Assembly: GCA_013002475.1 (NCBI GenBank)
Contig: JABDJM010000251.1
Location: 1 to 5,487, forward strand
Source: Saprospiraceae bacterium
Lineage (GTDB): Bacteria > Bacteroidota > Bacteroidia > Chitinophagales > Saprospiraceae
Length of the DNA stretch: 5,487 nt
Direction of reading: 5' to 3'
The number at the start of each line of letters is the position of its first letter. Position 1 is the first letter of the stretch. Shown in pieces: positions 1-5,487 of this stretch. The notes beneath the pieces were generated by a model that was not told the DNA's origin, searched no databases, and was given only the letters and a program-made list of their open reading frames with translations. A program made the position numbers and the translations under genes.

Positions 1-23
1 TCGTAATGTGCTTCTTGTGTCAT
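1..23 (-). CDS. Possible 5' end of a downstream gene (partial, runs off left edge)
   Basis: On the - strand an ATG at 23-21 opens a frame reading MTQEAHY followed by D or E before the window ends. It lies 3 bp after the TAA stop of the CBM9-like lipoprotein gene and in the same frame (TAA-TCT-ATG), so no earlier start in this frame is possible. The very short gap and shared direction fit the next cistron of the same operon. The visible N-terminus is polar, without a signal peptide, so if real the product probably begins in the cytoplasm, unlike the four genes upstream. Seven codons are too few to assign a family, and an open frame of this length could occur by chance. The call rests mainly on position. 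Confidence 0.4.
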
Positions 24-26
24 AGA

Positions 27-770
27 TTATTTCAATGTCAAAGGGCCAAAAATGCCAGCATCGATCCACCCTCTGTTTTTGTCCTCTCCTTCTACGATCG
101 TTGATCCTATAAAATGTTCTCGCTCTGTAGAATGGTCATTATCGCAATATGCAATAGCAAACCCGAGTAACTTATTCTTTTGCAAAATAACGGTTGGATT
201 CTCTGCCCGACCATCCAGGTATTCATCTGTGTATACCCGCATGGCGACTTCCCAATAAGAAGTATTTCCCTGCTGTGTTCTTTTACAATGAATATGATGA
301 TCGTAATAATGCGCCAGGGAGTCCGGACCAATGTCCGCCACTTTATAGTCCAGGGCTATATGGTAGGCAAAAGCATTATGGTTATACTGGTGGTTTCCCC
401 CAGACCTGTCTTCATCAATAAATATTTCCAGGCAGTCATCGTCCCAATACTTTTTCAAGCCATCTTCGTGGATGTCGATCAGGGTGTCATCCTGGATCTC
501 AGCTAACACATAGATATGCTCCTCGTCCCAGGAAATTTTGTAGCGGCCGGAAAAATCTTCGGCTGACCAAGGCTTATTAATCCAGTCCTGGTCCATGGGG
601 TACCAGGTAGCCGTGTCCCAACAAGCATCATCTGGAACTCCATCAATCTCTGGGGCGGTGTTGGCTTTTGTTGCAGAGAAATTGCGCGGCAAAGCGCCGT
701 CGGGTTCATTTTTCTTTTCTGTGGAGCAGGAAAGAAGTAATACCAGAAATACAAGAAAACCTAGCCTCAT
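27..770 (-). CDS. Lipoprotein with CBM9-like carbohydrate-binding domain
   Basis: This 247-residue protein begins with a lipoprotein signal: Arg2, a hydrophobic run at residues 3-13, then LLLSC with Cys15 as the likely lipidated residue, followed by a polar tether. From about residue 38 to the end it resembles the family 9 carbohydrate-binding module / DOMON-like fold. It has the opening IDG (42-44) with Trp51, a WDEEHIYVLAEIQDD strand pair (81-95), the acidic DDCLEIFIDEDRSGG segment (111-125), a WEVAMRV strand (173-179) and a closing GWIDAGIFGPLTL (234-246). In this family that architecture binds sugars; in xylanases it is an accessory domain. Here it stands alone with no catalytic domain, so a surface or periplasmic glycan-binding role is inferred. 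The gene starts 26 bp after the preceding cistron and probably shares its transcript. Cellular face and ligand cannot be told from the sequence. Confidence 0.85.
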   Translation of the reverse strand: MRLGFLVFLVLLLSCSTEKKNEPDGALPRNFSATKANTAPEIDGVPDDACWDTATWYPMDQDWINKPWSAEDFSGRYKISWDEEHIYVLAEIQDDTLIDIHEDGLKKYWDDDCLEIFIDEDRSGGNHQYNHNAFAYHIALDYKVADIGPDSLAHYYDHHIHCKRTQQGNTSYWEVAMRVYTDEYLDGRAENPTVILQKNKLLGFAIAYCDNDHSTEREHFIGSTIVEGEDKNRGWIDAGIFGPLTLK

Positions 771-796
771 TTTTTCCGCTAATATAGGATAGGAAA

Positions 797-2230
797 TCAG
801 TAGGTGACCCTAACTAGCTTAAGACGGTTCCTTTTTTCACTGGGAACGATGACTTCATTGGAGGTTATTTGAAGAGCATCCTGGAACCGAAGCCGCAATT
901 CCTGGTCATCGGTAGAAAGGAGAGCATTCCTGTCTGACTGTCCATCAGCCCGAACCACATACTCACTTACAGTTGTTTCACTCTTGATGTCATCGTTGAA
1001 AAGCAAGCGTATCCGGCTGGGTGTGGTAAGAGTAAAAAACGAAGAATACACCGCCCCATCATCCTGAGAATATTGTTTCTTATGAAGAACGTCATGCCAG
1101 AAGTAGCTTCCATCCGGATTGAGAGAAAGGGCAATTACATCATCATAATAATGATCAACGATAAAGCCGGTTCCATTGCGCCCAACGTACCCACCGGAGC
1201 CGCTTGCCAGTCTGCGTTCGGTGATTTTCGTGCGCTCGAAAAAGATCATAAATCCACCATCCCGCCGAAGAACAAGGTCTCTCACTTCGATCTCTGATAT
1301 TCCCTTTTCTTCATCAAGGCCCTTTCCGGCTATGCCTGCAATAAAATCATCCGTAAACTCTGTGGTCTGAAAAAAGTAATCGCGATCATTCCAGACATCA
1401 ATGGATAGCATAAAATAACCATTCGCCCTGGAGCGATTATTAATAGAATACATGCCTCCGGCGGTCATTTGCTTGTTTACATTATCGTACTTCCAGATGA
1501 TATCGTAAAATAGGTAATCAGGGATCGCAAGGGCTGTATTCTTTCTGTTTGCTTCACCAGGCCCGTTGCAAGAGTATATCTCTACACGGTGATCATCCAT
1601 CCGAATTTTGCGGTTATCTTTTTCCTGTATGAAATAGAAGTTTCCTCGGTTGTCTACAAAGGCTTGCTCAAAATCTTTTTGATCCAGGTATCTGTCGGGT
1701 CGGATCTTATTTTCCCACCTCAATTCCATACTACTCAGATCAAAAGAATACAGATCAAAATAGGATTGCTTTTCAACCTTGTAAAAAACCACCCTGGATC
1801 GGTCCTCAGAACTTACCACCCGAAATTTTGGAGCGTACCAACTTGAACCTAGGTTTTTAATTGTTGTAGAGTCTCTTAGGTTCGCTGCTGCGTCAAATTT
1901 TGCTGCCTTGAGAAAAACATTCCCTTTACTTCGGTACGTGTAAAACAGGTAGAAATGATCATTATAGGAAATGACATCTAACAGGTTGGGGTTCTTCTTG
2001 TCTAACTCGATATCCTTCTTCCAGGATATTCGCATTTTCTCATCAAGAGATTGTACTTCAAACTTGTCTCCGGATTCGGATCTGAATACCAGAATGTGGG
2101 ACTTAAATTTTCCCAGCAGTGAATACCCATCATCCGACCTTAAGGGTATTTCTTCAGAGACCGTTACCCGTTGGGCAAAGGTTGTAAGAGTAATTAGTAA
2201 AAAAAAGATTGTTGTAACGGACCGGGACAT
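797..2230 (-). CDS. Exported protein of unknown function, probably beta-propeller-like
   Basis: This 477-residue protein has a Sec signal peptide: Arg3, a hydrophobic stretch at about 8-17, and a TFA/Q cleavage site after Ala19. The mature part is dominated by short beta-strands with alternating aromatic and charged residues, for example HILVFRSES (45-53), DHFYLFYTYR (91-100), SRVVFYKVEKQSYFDLYSFDL (145-165), GNFYFIQE (196-203) and GFMIFFERTK (326-335). This spacing of strand pairs suggests blades of a propeller. A Gly/Ser-rich loop lies at 342-355. The C-terminal stretch 372-477 (DGSYFWHDVLHKKQ, YSSFF, RIRLLFNDD, LRLRFQDA, VPSEKR, LKLVRVTY) looks like the conserved core of a family I associate with Bacteroidota, but I know no function for it. 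No T9SS sorting domain is apparent, so it is probably periplasmic or peripherally membrane-associated. It starts 38 bp after the FN3/T9SS gene on the same strand. The ATG follows the signal-peptide logic; no better start is seen. Confidence 0.8.
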   Translation of the reverse strand: MSRSVTTIFFLLITLTTFAQRVTVSEEIPLRSDDGYSLLGKFKSHILVFRSESGDKFEVQSLDEKMRISWKKDIELDKKNPNLLDVISYNDHFYLFYTYRSKGNVFLKAAKFDAAANLRDSTTIKNLGSSWYAPKFRVVSSEDRSRVVFYKVEKQSYFDLYSFDLSSMELRWENKIRPDRYLDQKDFEQAFVDNRGNFYFIQEKDNRKIRMDDHRVEIYSCNGPGEANRKNTALAIPDYLFYDIIWKYDNVNKQMTAGGMYSINNRSRANGYFMLSIDVWNDRDYFFQTTEFTDDFIAGIAGKGLDEEKGISEIEVRDLVLRRDGGFMIFFERTKITERRLASGSGGYVGRNGTGFIVDHYYDDVIALSLNPDGSYFWHDVLHKKQYSQDDGAVYSSFFTLTTPSRIRLLFNDDIKSETTVSEYVVRADGQSDRNALLSTDDQELRLRFQDALQITSNEVIVPSEKRNRLKLVRVTY

Positions 2231-2268
2231 GGATTTAAGTTAAGGGGTTTTTATAATATGTGCCAGAC

Positions 2269-4011
2269 TCATCTAATAAGCGCAACGGTCCCTATTTTTT
2301 CAAGTGGCTCACTATCTCTTGGATTGATGTTCAGAATATAGGTGTACACGCCCATCGGCATTTCTGTAAGGCCTTTCCTACCATCCCAACCTTTTAAATA
2401 GTCATTAGTTTCAAACAATAGCTGGCCCCAACGATCGTAAATCTTCATGTTGAAATCAATATCCTCAGAGAAAACAATGTAAGGCCTGAAAAGAGTGTTC
2501 AGTCCGCCAGGCGCGAATGCTGTAGGAATTCTAATGACCGGTTCCTGAACGAGGCAAATTTCATTTGACCATGCGTCAAAGTTCTGAGTATTTCCATCGG
2601 GCAGCGTGGCGGTTGTTTCTGCAAGCACCTGATAGCACACCTCCACTTCTGATGGGTCCAGGGGATCCACCGGGTCCAACGCCTCTAATAGCAAGTCCCC
2701 GGCGAGGGGAACTTCCTGGCTTGTGAAACCTTTGCTTCGAAACAAACGATATTTATTGACCTCCACATCGTTTATTGAGAGAGAACTCCAGGTCAGAGCA
2801 TTGGAAAGGCCAGGACCAGGAGCGCCGGACAAGTAGATCGTTTTACCCTCATCTGAAGCGGCCGACCTGCCGCAATCATCCAGTGTTTGCACCTGGAATA
2901 TCAAAGAGGACATGGAGGCGTCCGCTGTGGGGTCGATCCGGGAGATCTGATTATTGATCAGGATCCCAGGCAAGCCTGAAAAAGAAGGCTGGAGGTTTCC
3001 TGAGCTTGTCCCCCGCAAAAACTCATAGCTGTTCAAGTCCGCCTGTATGTCCCAAAACCAGGAAACCTCAACAGTGTTATCTTTTCGGACCGACAAGTTC
3101 GTCAGCATTAATTCTCGTTGAGGTAGCGAGATAAAAGCATTCACACAATAGACATTCGAGTTGGAGATGGCTTGTGTTTGAAATTCAATGTTTCGGATGG
3201 TAAAACAATAATTTACACCCTGCGTGATGGATGAAAAGTCAAAGGTAGAGGTGGTTCCGTCAAGAGTTGCAATCTGAGTATCTGCTCCCCCATTTTCTGA
3301 TACCCAGACTTCCTGCCTTTCAATTGGATTGCTCCAGGCTGAATATGGACTCCAACTAAGAGAAATTGCTTCATCACATTCTTCCACCTGCGCATTAAGA
3401 AAGATCGTATTGTGGGGATCCAGGAAGTTGCTTGTGTTTCCACATGGGTCCTGTGCAAGGACGTAATACACTTCTTCCTGATTGGAGGGGTCCGCCGCCT
3501 GATCGATATAGCTGGTAACCCCTGCGCCAAAGACCGTGTCTATGGGGATAGTTCCAAGAGGGGTGGTTCGATAAATAATGTATGATTCAATCTGTGGAGA
3601 AGAGCTGGCTTCCCAAATGACCTGGACCTCCCCATTCTCTACGCTCACGACAAGGATCTCACTATCTCCAATGTTCCCATTACTAAGGGTATCGCTTGGG
3701 ATCGCCATTTCCCCCGGGCAATCAAAATTGCTCAACAAATAATAGTATCGATCTTCCCCGGAAGGGTTGGGGTCCTCAAAATCCAAGACCATCGGATCTG
3801 TGACGCTTGCCAGTAAAGAAAAGGGGCCGCCTGGTTGAGTGCTGAAGTAAATATCAATGCTGACAAAAGGGCCACAGCTATTTATGGGTGCCTCCCAAAA
3901 TAGACTATCTGACTTTATACACTCAAAGTCAGGTGGAAAAATTTGCGCAGAAAGATGATTTCCCTGAAACAGGGCTGCACAAAAAAGCAACAAGAAAAGC
4001 CGCTTGATCAA
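2269..4011 (-). CDS. FN3-repeat protein with T9SS type B sorting domain (gliding-motility-associated C-terminal domain)
   Basis: This 580-residue protein has a signal peptide (Lys3-Arg4, hydrophobic 5-15, LSA/Q cleavage after Ala22), then about five fibronectin type III-like units at roughly 25-110, 118-207, 208-292, 298-397 and 399-490. Units carry the FN3 marks of an early Trp (W39, W133, W220, W318, W408) and a Tyr- or Phe-bearing penultimate strand. Residues 492-580 form a type B T9SS C-terminal domain: IPTAFAPGG, IYDRWGQLLFET (524-535), a YLKGWDG turn (538-544), MGVYTYIL (553-560) and a final GTVALIR. Such domains direct export across the outer membrane through T9SS and secretion or attachment at the surface, so an adhesin or matrix role is inferred. 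The start is TTG at 4011-4009: the frame is closed five codons upstream, no in-frame ATG precedes it, and the next Met is residue 74, beyond the signal peptide. The TTG overlaps the upstream TGA by four bases (TTGA), suggesting translational coupling. Confidence 0.9.
   Translation of the reverse strand: MIKRLFLLLFCAALFQGNHLSAQIFPPDFECIKSDSLFWEAPINSCGPFVSIDIYFSTQPGGPFSLLASVTDPMVLDFEDPNPSGEDRYYYLLSNFDCPGEMAIPSDTLSNGNIGDSEILVVSVENGEVQVIWEASSSPQIESYIIYRTTPLGTIPIDTVFGAGVTSYIDQAADPSNQEEVYYVLAQDPCGNTSNFLDPHNTIFLNAQVEECDEAISLSWSPYSAWSNPIERQEVWVSENGGADTQIATLDGTTSTFDFSSITQGVNYCFTIRNIEFQTQAISNSNVYCVNAFISLPQRELMLTNLSVRKDNTVEVSWFWDIQADLNSYEFLRGTSSGNLQPSFSGLPGILINNQISRIDPTADASMSSLIFQVQTLDDCGRSAASDEGKTIYLSGAPGPGLSNALTWSSLSINDVEVNKYRLFRSKGFTSQEVPLAGDLLLEALDPVDPLDPSEVEVCYQVLAETTATLPDGNTQNFDAWSNEICLVQEPVIRIPTAFAPGGLNTLFRPYIVFSEDIDFNMKIYDRWGQLLFETNDYLKGWDGRKGLTEMPMGVYTYILNINPRDSEPLEKIGTVALIR
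2272..2538 (-). other. T9SS type B C-terminal sorting domain within the FN3-repeat protein
   Basis: This region encodes residues 492-580. The seen landmarks are IPTAFAP, IYDRWGQ, WDGR, MGVYTYIL and the terminal GTVALIR, in the usual order and spacing of the roughly 85-95 residue type B domain. The usual PNGDGxND segment after the first strand is replaced by PGGLNTLFRP, so its acidic residues are missing. The rest of the domain looks intact, so I still expect it to be recognised by the secretion machinery. Confidence 0.88.
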
Positions 4012-4793
4012 TTTATGTATGCTTTAAACTTGTCCTCAAACTGTTCCATAGTATATCTTTCTTTTAATTGATACTCCAGATTCAGGCCCTGACCAATATC
4101 TTTCCGATAATAAACGAGCCCTATTCCCTTTCCGTATATCTCTAATCCTGAGTATTCCTTTTCCAGATGACCTTCTCTTTCATCATCCATTTTTTCCTTA
4201 AGGTCAAAAATAACAATCGGTGTTTCTTTTCCCTCAAAGGAGAAATCTCCTTTTTCCCGGTATTGACGGTTTCGGGTCAAAGTAACTCTGTGCAAAGGGG
4301 ATTCTGAGAAAGTCCAGGCCAGTTCAAAAAGCAAAACACTGGAAGAATCCATTAATTCAAAGGGAAACCCATTCGGATTCCTGACCTGGGCAGGGAACCG
4401 GATACTTTGCCCCGTAGAATCAGGCTGGTACAAGAAGTGATCAATCATTAAGGTCCCATTATCAAACACATCCTCTCTGAAAAACTGGCGGACCTGAAAG
4501 TATTCATCATAAAAGGTCCCCGTAAAATGCCAGCCCCCCTCATCCTTGATGCTTTTGTAAAACCAATACTCAGAACCAAGTGAATCACCAGAAACCGGCA
4601 CATATTCGTACACTAGTCCATTCTCAAGGGATTCAACAGGGAAATAATACTCTTTTAGCAGCAATTGGGGCTTTTCAGAGACACAGGAGGACCATAACAA
4701 AATCCCGGGAATGAATACCAAGAGGAGTTTTTGTATCCCTAATTCTGACCAGTTGGCAGAAAACCCACCTGTTTGCTCATCAATCTTGGCCAT
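4008..4793 (-). CDS. Putative lipoprotein of unknown function, first gene of the left operon
   Basis: This 261-residue protein has a hydrophobic segment at 23-34 (LLLVFIPGILLW) ending in WSSC, with Cys37 a plausible lipidation site although Trp at -3 is unusual. It is preceded by Lys22 and a 21-residue polar N-terminal extension. The only in-frame ATG ahead of the hydrophobic segment is the one chosen; a shorter form beginning near Gly19-Lys22 would look more like a normal signal but would need a rare start codon. The mature part is beta-rich with aromatic strands (GSEYWFYKSI 73-82, GGWHFTGTFYDEYF 86-99, VLLFELAWTF 153-162). It ends with YSGLEIYGKGIGLVYYRKD (214-232), a Gly-rich late strand of a kind seen in several Bacteroidota lipoproteins. 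I do not recognise the family. It is the first gene after the divergent promoter region, and its TGA overlaps the TTG start of the next gene. Confidence 0.75.
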   Translation of the reverse strand: MAKIDEQTGGFSANWSELGIQKLLLVFIPGILLWSSCVSEKPQLLLKEYYFPVESLENGLVYEYVPVSGDSLGSEYWFYKSIKDEGGWHFTGTFYDEYFQVRQFFREDVFDNGTLMIDHFLYQPDSTGQSIRFPAQVRNPNGFPFELMDSSSVLLFELAWTFSESPLHRVTLTRNRQYREKGDFSFEGKETPIVIFDLKEKMDDEREGHLEKEYSGLEIYGKGIGLVYYRKDIGQGLNLEYQLKERYTMEQFEDKFKAYIN

Positions 4794-4825
4794 TTTGGCG
4801 TTTAATTTTCAAGATTTAGAAATGG

Positions 4826-4855
4826 TACGGATTGTGATTCACATAACCGTCCGTA
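4826..4855. repeat. Inverted repeats in the divergent promoter region (candidate operator)
   Basis: TACGGA at 4826-4831 is matched by TCCGTA at 4850-4855, and between them lies a perfect short palindrome TGTGA-T-TCACA at 4833-4843. The two symmetries are not concentric (centres near 4840.5 and 4838), so they may be two separate sites or chance. The position overlaps the predicted -7 element of the leftward promoter, where a repressor could act. No regulator is encoded in view. Confidence 0.3.
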
Positions 4856-4868
4856 AGACCCCTACAAA
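4838..4868 (-). promoter_or_regulatory. Candidate promoter for the left operon
   Basis: On the - strand, TTTG (4868-4865) is followed after 19 bases by TATGTGAA (4845-4838). The Bacteroidota housekeeping consensus is TTTG, about 19-21 bases, then TAnnTTTG. The -33 part is exact and the spacing is right, but the -7 part matches only TAnnT. Initiation would fall near 4832, giving a leader of about 38 nt before the ATG at 4793. Confidence 0.3.
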
Positions 4869-4875
4869 TATATTT

Positions 4876-4883
4876 TATCTTTG
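4876..4883 (+). promoter_or_regulatory. Candidate -7 promoter element for secA
   Basis: TATCTTTG is an exact match to the Bacteroidota -7 consensus TAnnTTTG. Transcription would start near 4888-4890, leaving a leader of about 40 nt before the secA ATG. No TTTG is found at the expected -33 distance, so the promoter may rely on the -7 element, or the match may be chance in AT-rich DNA. Confidence 0.5.
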
Positions 4884-4899
4884 ATTCCCCATTTAAAAA

Positions 4900-4914
4900 G
4901 GGCTATTTGAGCCC
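4900..4914 (+). promoter_or_regulatory. Short hairpin in the presumed secA leader
   Basis: GGGCT (4900-4904), ATTTG loop, AGCCC (4910-4914) forms a 5-bp stem ending 15 bases before the secA ATG. The CCCC at 4887-4890 could pair with the same GGG instead, giving a weaker competing fold. No T-tract follows, so it is not a terminator. A role in secA translation is only a possibility. Confidence 0.25.
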
Positions 4915-4929
4915 CATTATAATAGGCCT

Positions 4930-5487
4930 ATGCTAAACTATTTATCGAAGTCTCTAAAAAAGGTTTTTGGAACTAAATATGACCGGGATGTTGCCATTTA
5001 CGGTCCTGTGGTAGATACCATTAACGAGGAGTATTCTAAGCTGACTAACATCTCCAACGATGAGCTCCGGAATAAGACCAACGTTTTCCGTCAAAGAATT
5101 GCAGAACATCTCGCCGGAATTGATGAAGATATTCGCGAACTCAAGGAAACTATTGGTAATGAGAAAGATCTAAATCATAAAGAGGAGTTGTATGCTGAAT
5201 TGGACAAGATCACGAAAGAGAGGGATCAGCACCTGGAAGAAGTTCTCAAAGAGATGTTGCCTGAGGCCTTTGCTGTGGTAAAAGAAACGGCACGCAGGTT
5301 TTCAGAAAATGAGACGCTGGAAGTAACCGCCACCCAAAGGGACAGAGACTTGGCAGCCACAGCCAGCTATGTTAGCGTGGAAGGTGATAAGGCTGTTTGG
5401 AAAAACAGCTGGACGGCTGCAGGGGGTGAGATCACCTGGAACATGATCCATTATGATGTCCAGTTGATTGGAGGACAGGTTTTGCAT
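4930..5487 (+). CDS. secA: Preprotein translocase ATPase SecA, N-terminal part (runs off right edge)
   Basis: 186 open codons translate to a clear SecA N-terminus. SecA is the ATPase motor that drives preproteins through SecYEG. Visible landmarks are a basic start with FGTKYDRD (14-21), a helical ELRNKTNVFRQRI segment (45-57), LPEAFAVVKETARRF (110-124) and HYDVQLIGGQVLH (174-186). In SecA the Walker A loop follows about ten residues later, so it lies just outside the window. Compared with E. coli SecA from memory, there are two insertions: a charged, probably coiled helix at about 60-105, and residues about 125-170 (including the EGDKAVWKNSWTAAGG region) between the ARRF helix and HYDVQL. Both fit the longer SecA of Bacteroidota. 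The frame is closed by TAA at 4894-4896 and ATG at 4930 is the only ATG between, so the start is firm. AGG three bases before the ATG is too close for a standard Shine-Dalgarno site. It is transcribed away from the left operon. Confidence 0.96.
   Translation, partial: MLNYLSKSLKKVFGTKYDRDVAIYGPVVDTINEEYSKLTNISNDELRNKTNVFRQRIAEHLAGIDEDIRELKETIGNEKDLNHKEELYAELDKITKERDQHLEEVLKEMLPEAFAVVKETARRFSENETLEVTATQRDRDLAATASYVSVEGDKAVWKNSWTAAGGEITWNMIHYDVQLIGGQVLH

Larger units (their letters stand above)
4794..4929. promoter_or_regulatory. Divergent intergenic region between the left operon and secA
   Basis: This 136-bp AT-rich stretch separates two outward-reading units and must hold the promoters for both unless the - strand unit is driven from elsewhere. 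No open frame of interest lies within it. It contains a good Bacteroidota -7 element facing secA, a weaker promoter pair facing the operon, nested inverted repeats between them, and a short hairpin in the presumed secA leader, each listed separately. Confidence 0.7.

Noticed and set aside
180..506. Plus-strand open frame opposite the CBM9-like lipoprotein gene
   Set aside because: It lies entirely antisense to a well-supported gene, and its translation has no recognisable domain or plausible composition.
779..786. TATATTAG on the - strand as an internal promoter for the CBM9-like gene
   Set aside because: It is one mismatch from TAnnTTTG, but no TTTG lies at the right distance and the element is very close to the start codon in AT-rich DNA.
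1589..2243. Plus-strand open frames opposite the exported unknown gene
   Set aside because: They are antisense shadows of a gene with a convincing signal peptide and strand pattern.
3213..3530. Minus-strand frame inside the FN3/T9SS gene
   Set aside because: It is an alternative frame within FN3-like coding sequence; the translation is rich in Arg and Pro and lacks domain features.
4833..4843. TGTGA-TCACA as a CRP-type site
   Set aside because: CRP half-sites are separated by six bases; here only one base separates them, so the resemblance is not meaningful for CRP.
4918..4923. TATAAT-like sequence just before the secA ATG
   Set aside because: It is too close to the start codon to serve a leadered message and does not fit the Bacteroidota promoter pattern.
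5302..5487. Minus-strand open frame at the right edge
   Set aside because: It is antisense to unmistakable SecA coding sequence.
1..5487. CRISPR, tRNA, rRNA, insertion sequence or phage features
   Set aside because: No regularly spaced repeats, cloverleaf-like segments, transposase motifs or terminal inverted repeats were seen on reading both strands.

Overview
The window looks like a Bacteroidota chromosome fragment, possibly from the Saprospiria/Cytophagia side, although the class is only a guess. Three observations support the phylum. One protein ends in a type B sorting domain of the type IX secretion system (T9SS), which is known only from this phylum and its close relatives. The SecA N-terminus carries two insertions relative to E. 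coli SecA. A TAnnTTTG promoter element lies upstream of secA, and no clear Shine-Dalgarno sequences were seen.

Layout: a short divergent intergenic region (4794-4929) separates two transcription units. To the right, on the + strand, is the first 186 codons of secA (4930 to the window edge). It was recognised by direct translation and is cut off just before the Walker A loop. To the left, on the - strand, is a tightly packed unit read in this order: a lipoprotein-like protein of unknown function (4008-4793); a multi-domain FN3-like protein with a T9SS type B C-terminal domain (2269-4011), which starts with TTG inside the stop of the previous gene; an exported protein of unknown function, probably beta-propeller-like (797-2230); a lipoprotein with a CBM9-like carbohydrate-binding domain (27-770); and the first seven codons of a further possible gene (1-23). 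The gaps are -4, 38, 26 and 3 bp, so one polycistronic mRNA is the simplest reading.

All four complete genes of the left unit encode products with N-terminal export signals. Together they would put two lipoproteins, one T9SS-secreted or surface-attached adhesin-like protein, and one periplasmic or secreted protein outside the cytoplasm. The CBM9-like domain hints at glycan binding, but no enzyme, transporter or SusC/SusD pair is visible, so a polysaccharide utilisation locus cannot be claimed. I see no RNA genes, mobile elements, CRISPR arrays or factor-independent terminators. No dramatic new system is evident. The items most worth checking are the exported-protein operon, its TTG-coupled gene, and the symmetric elements in the divergent promoter region.
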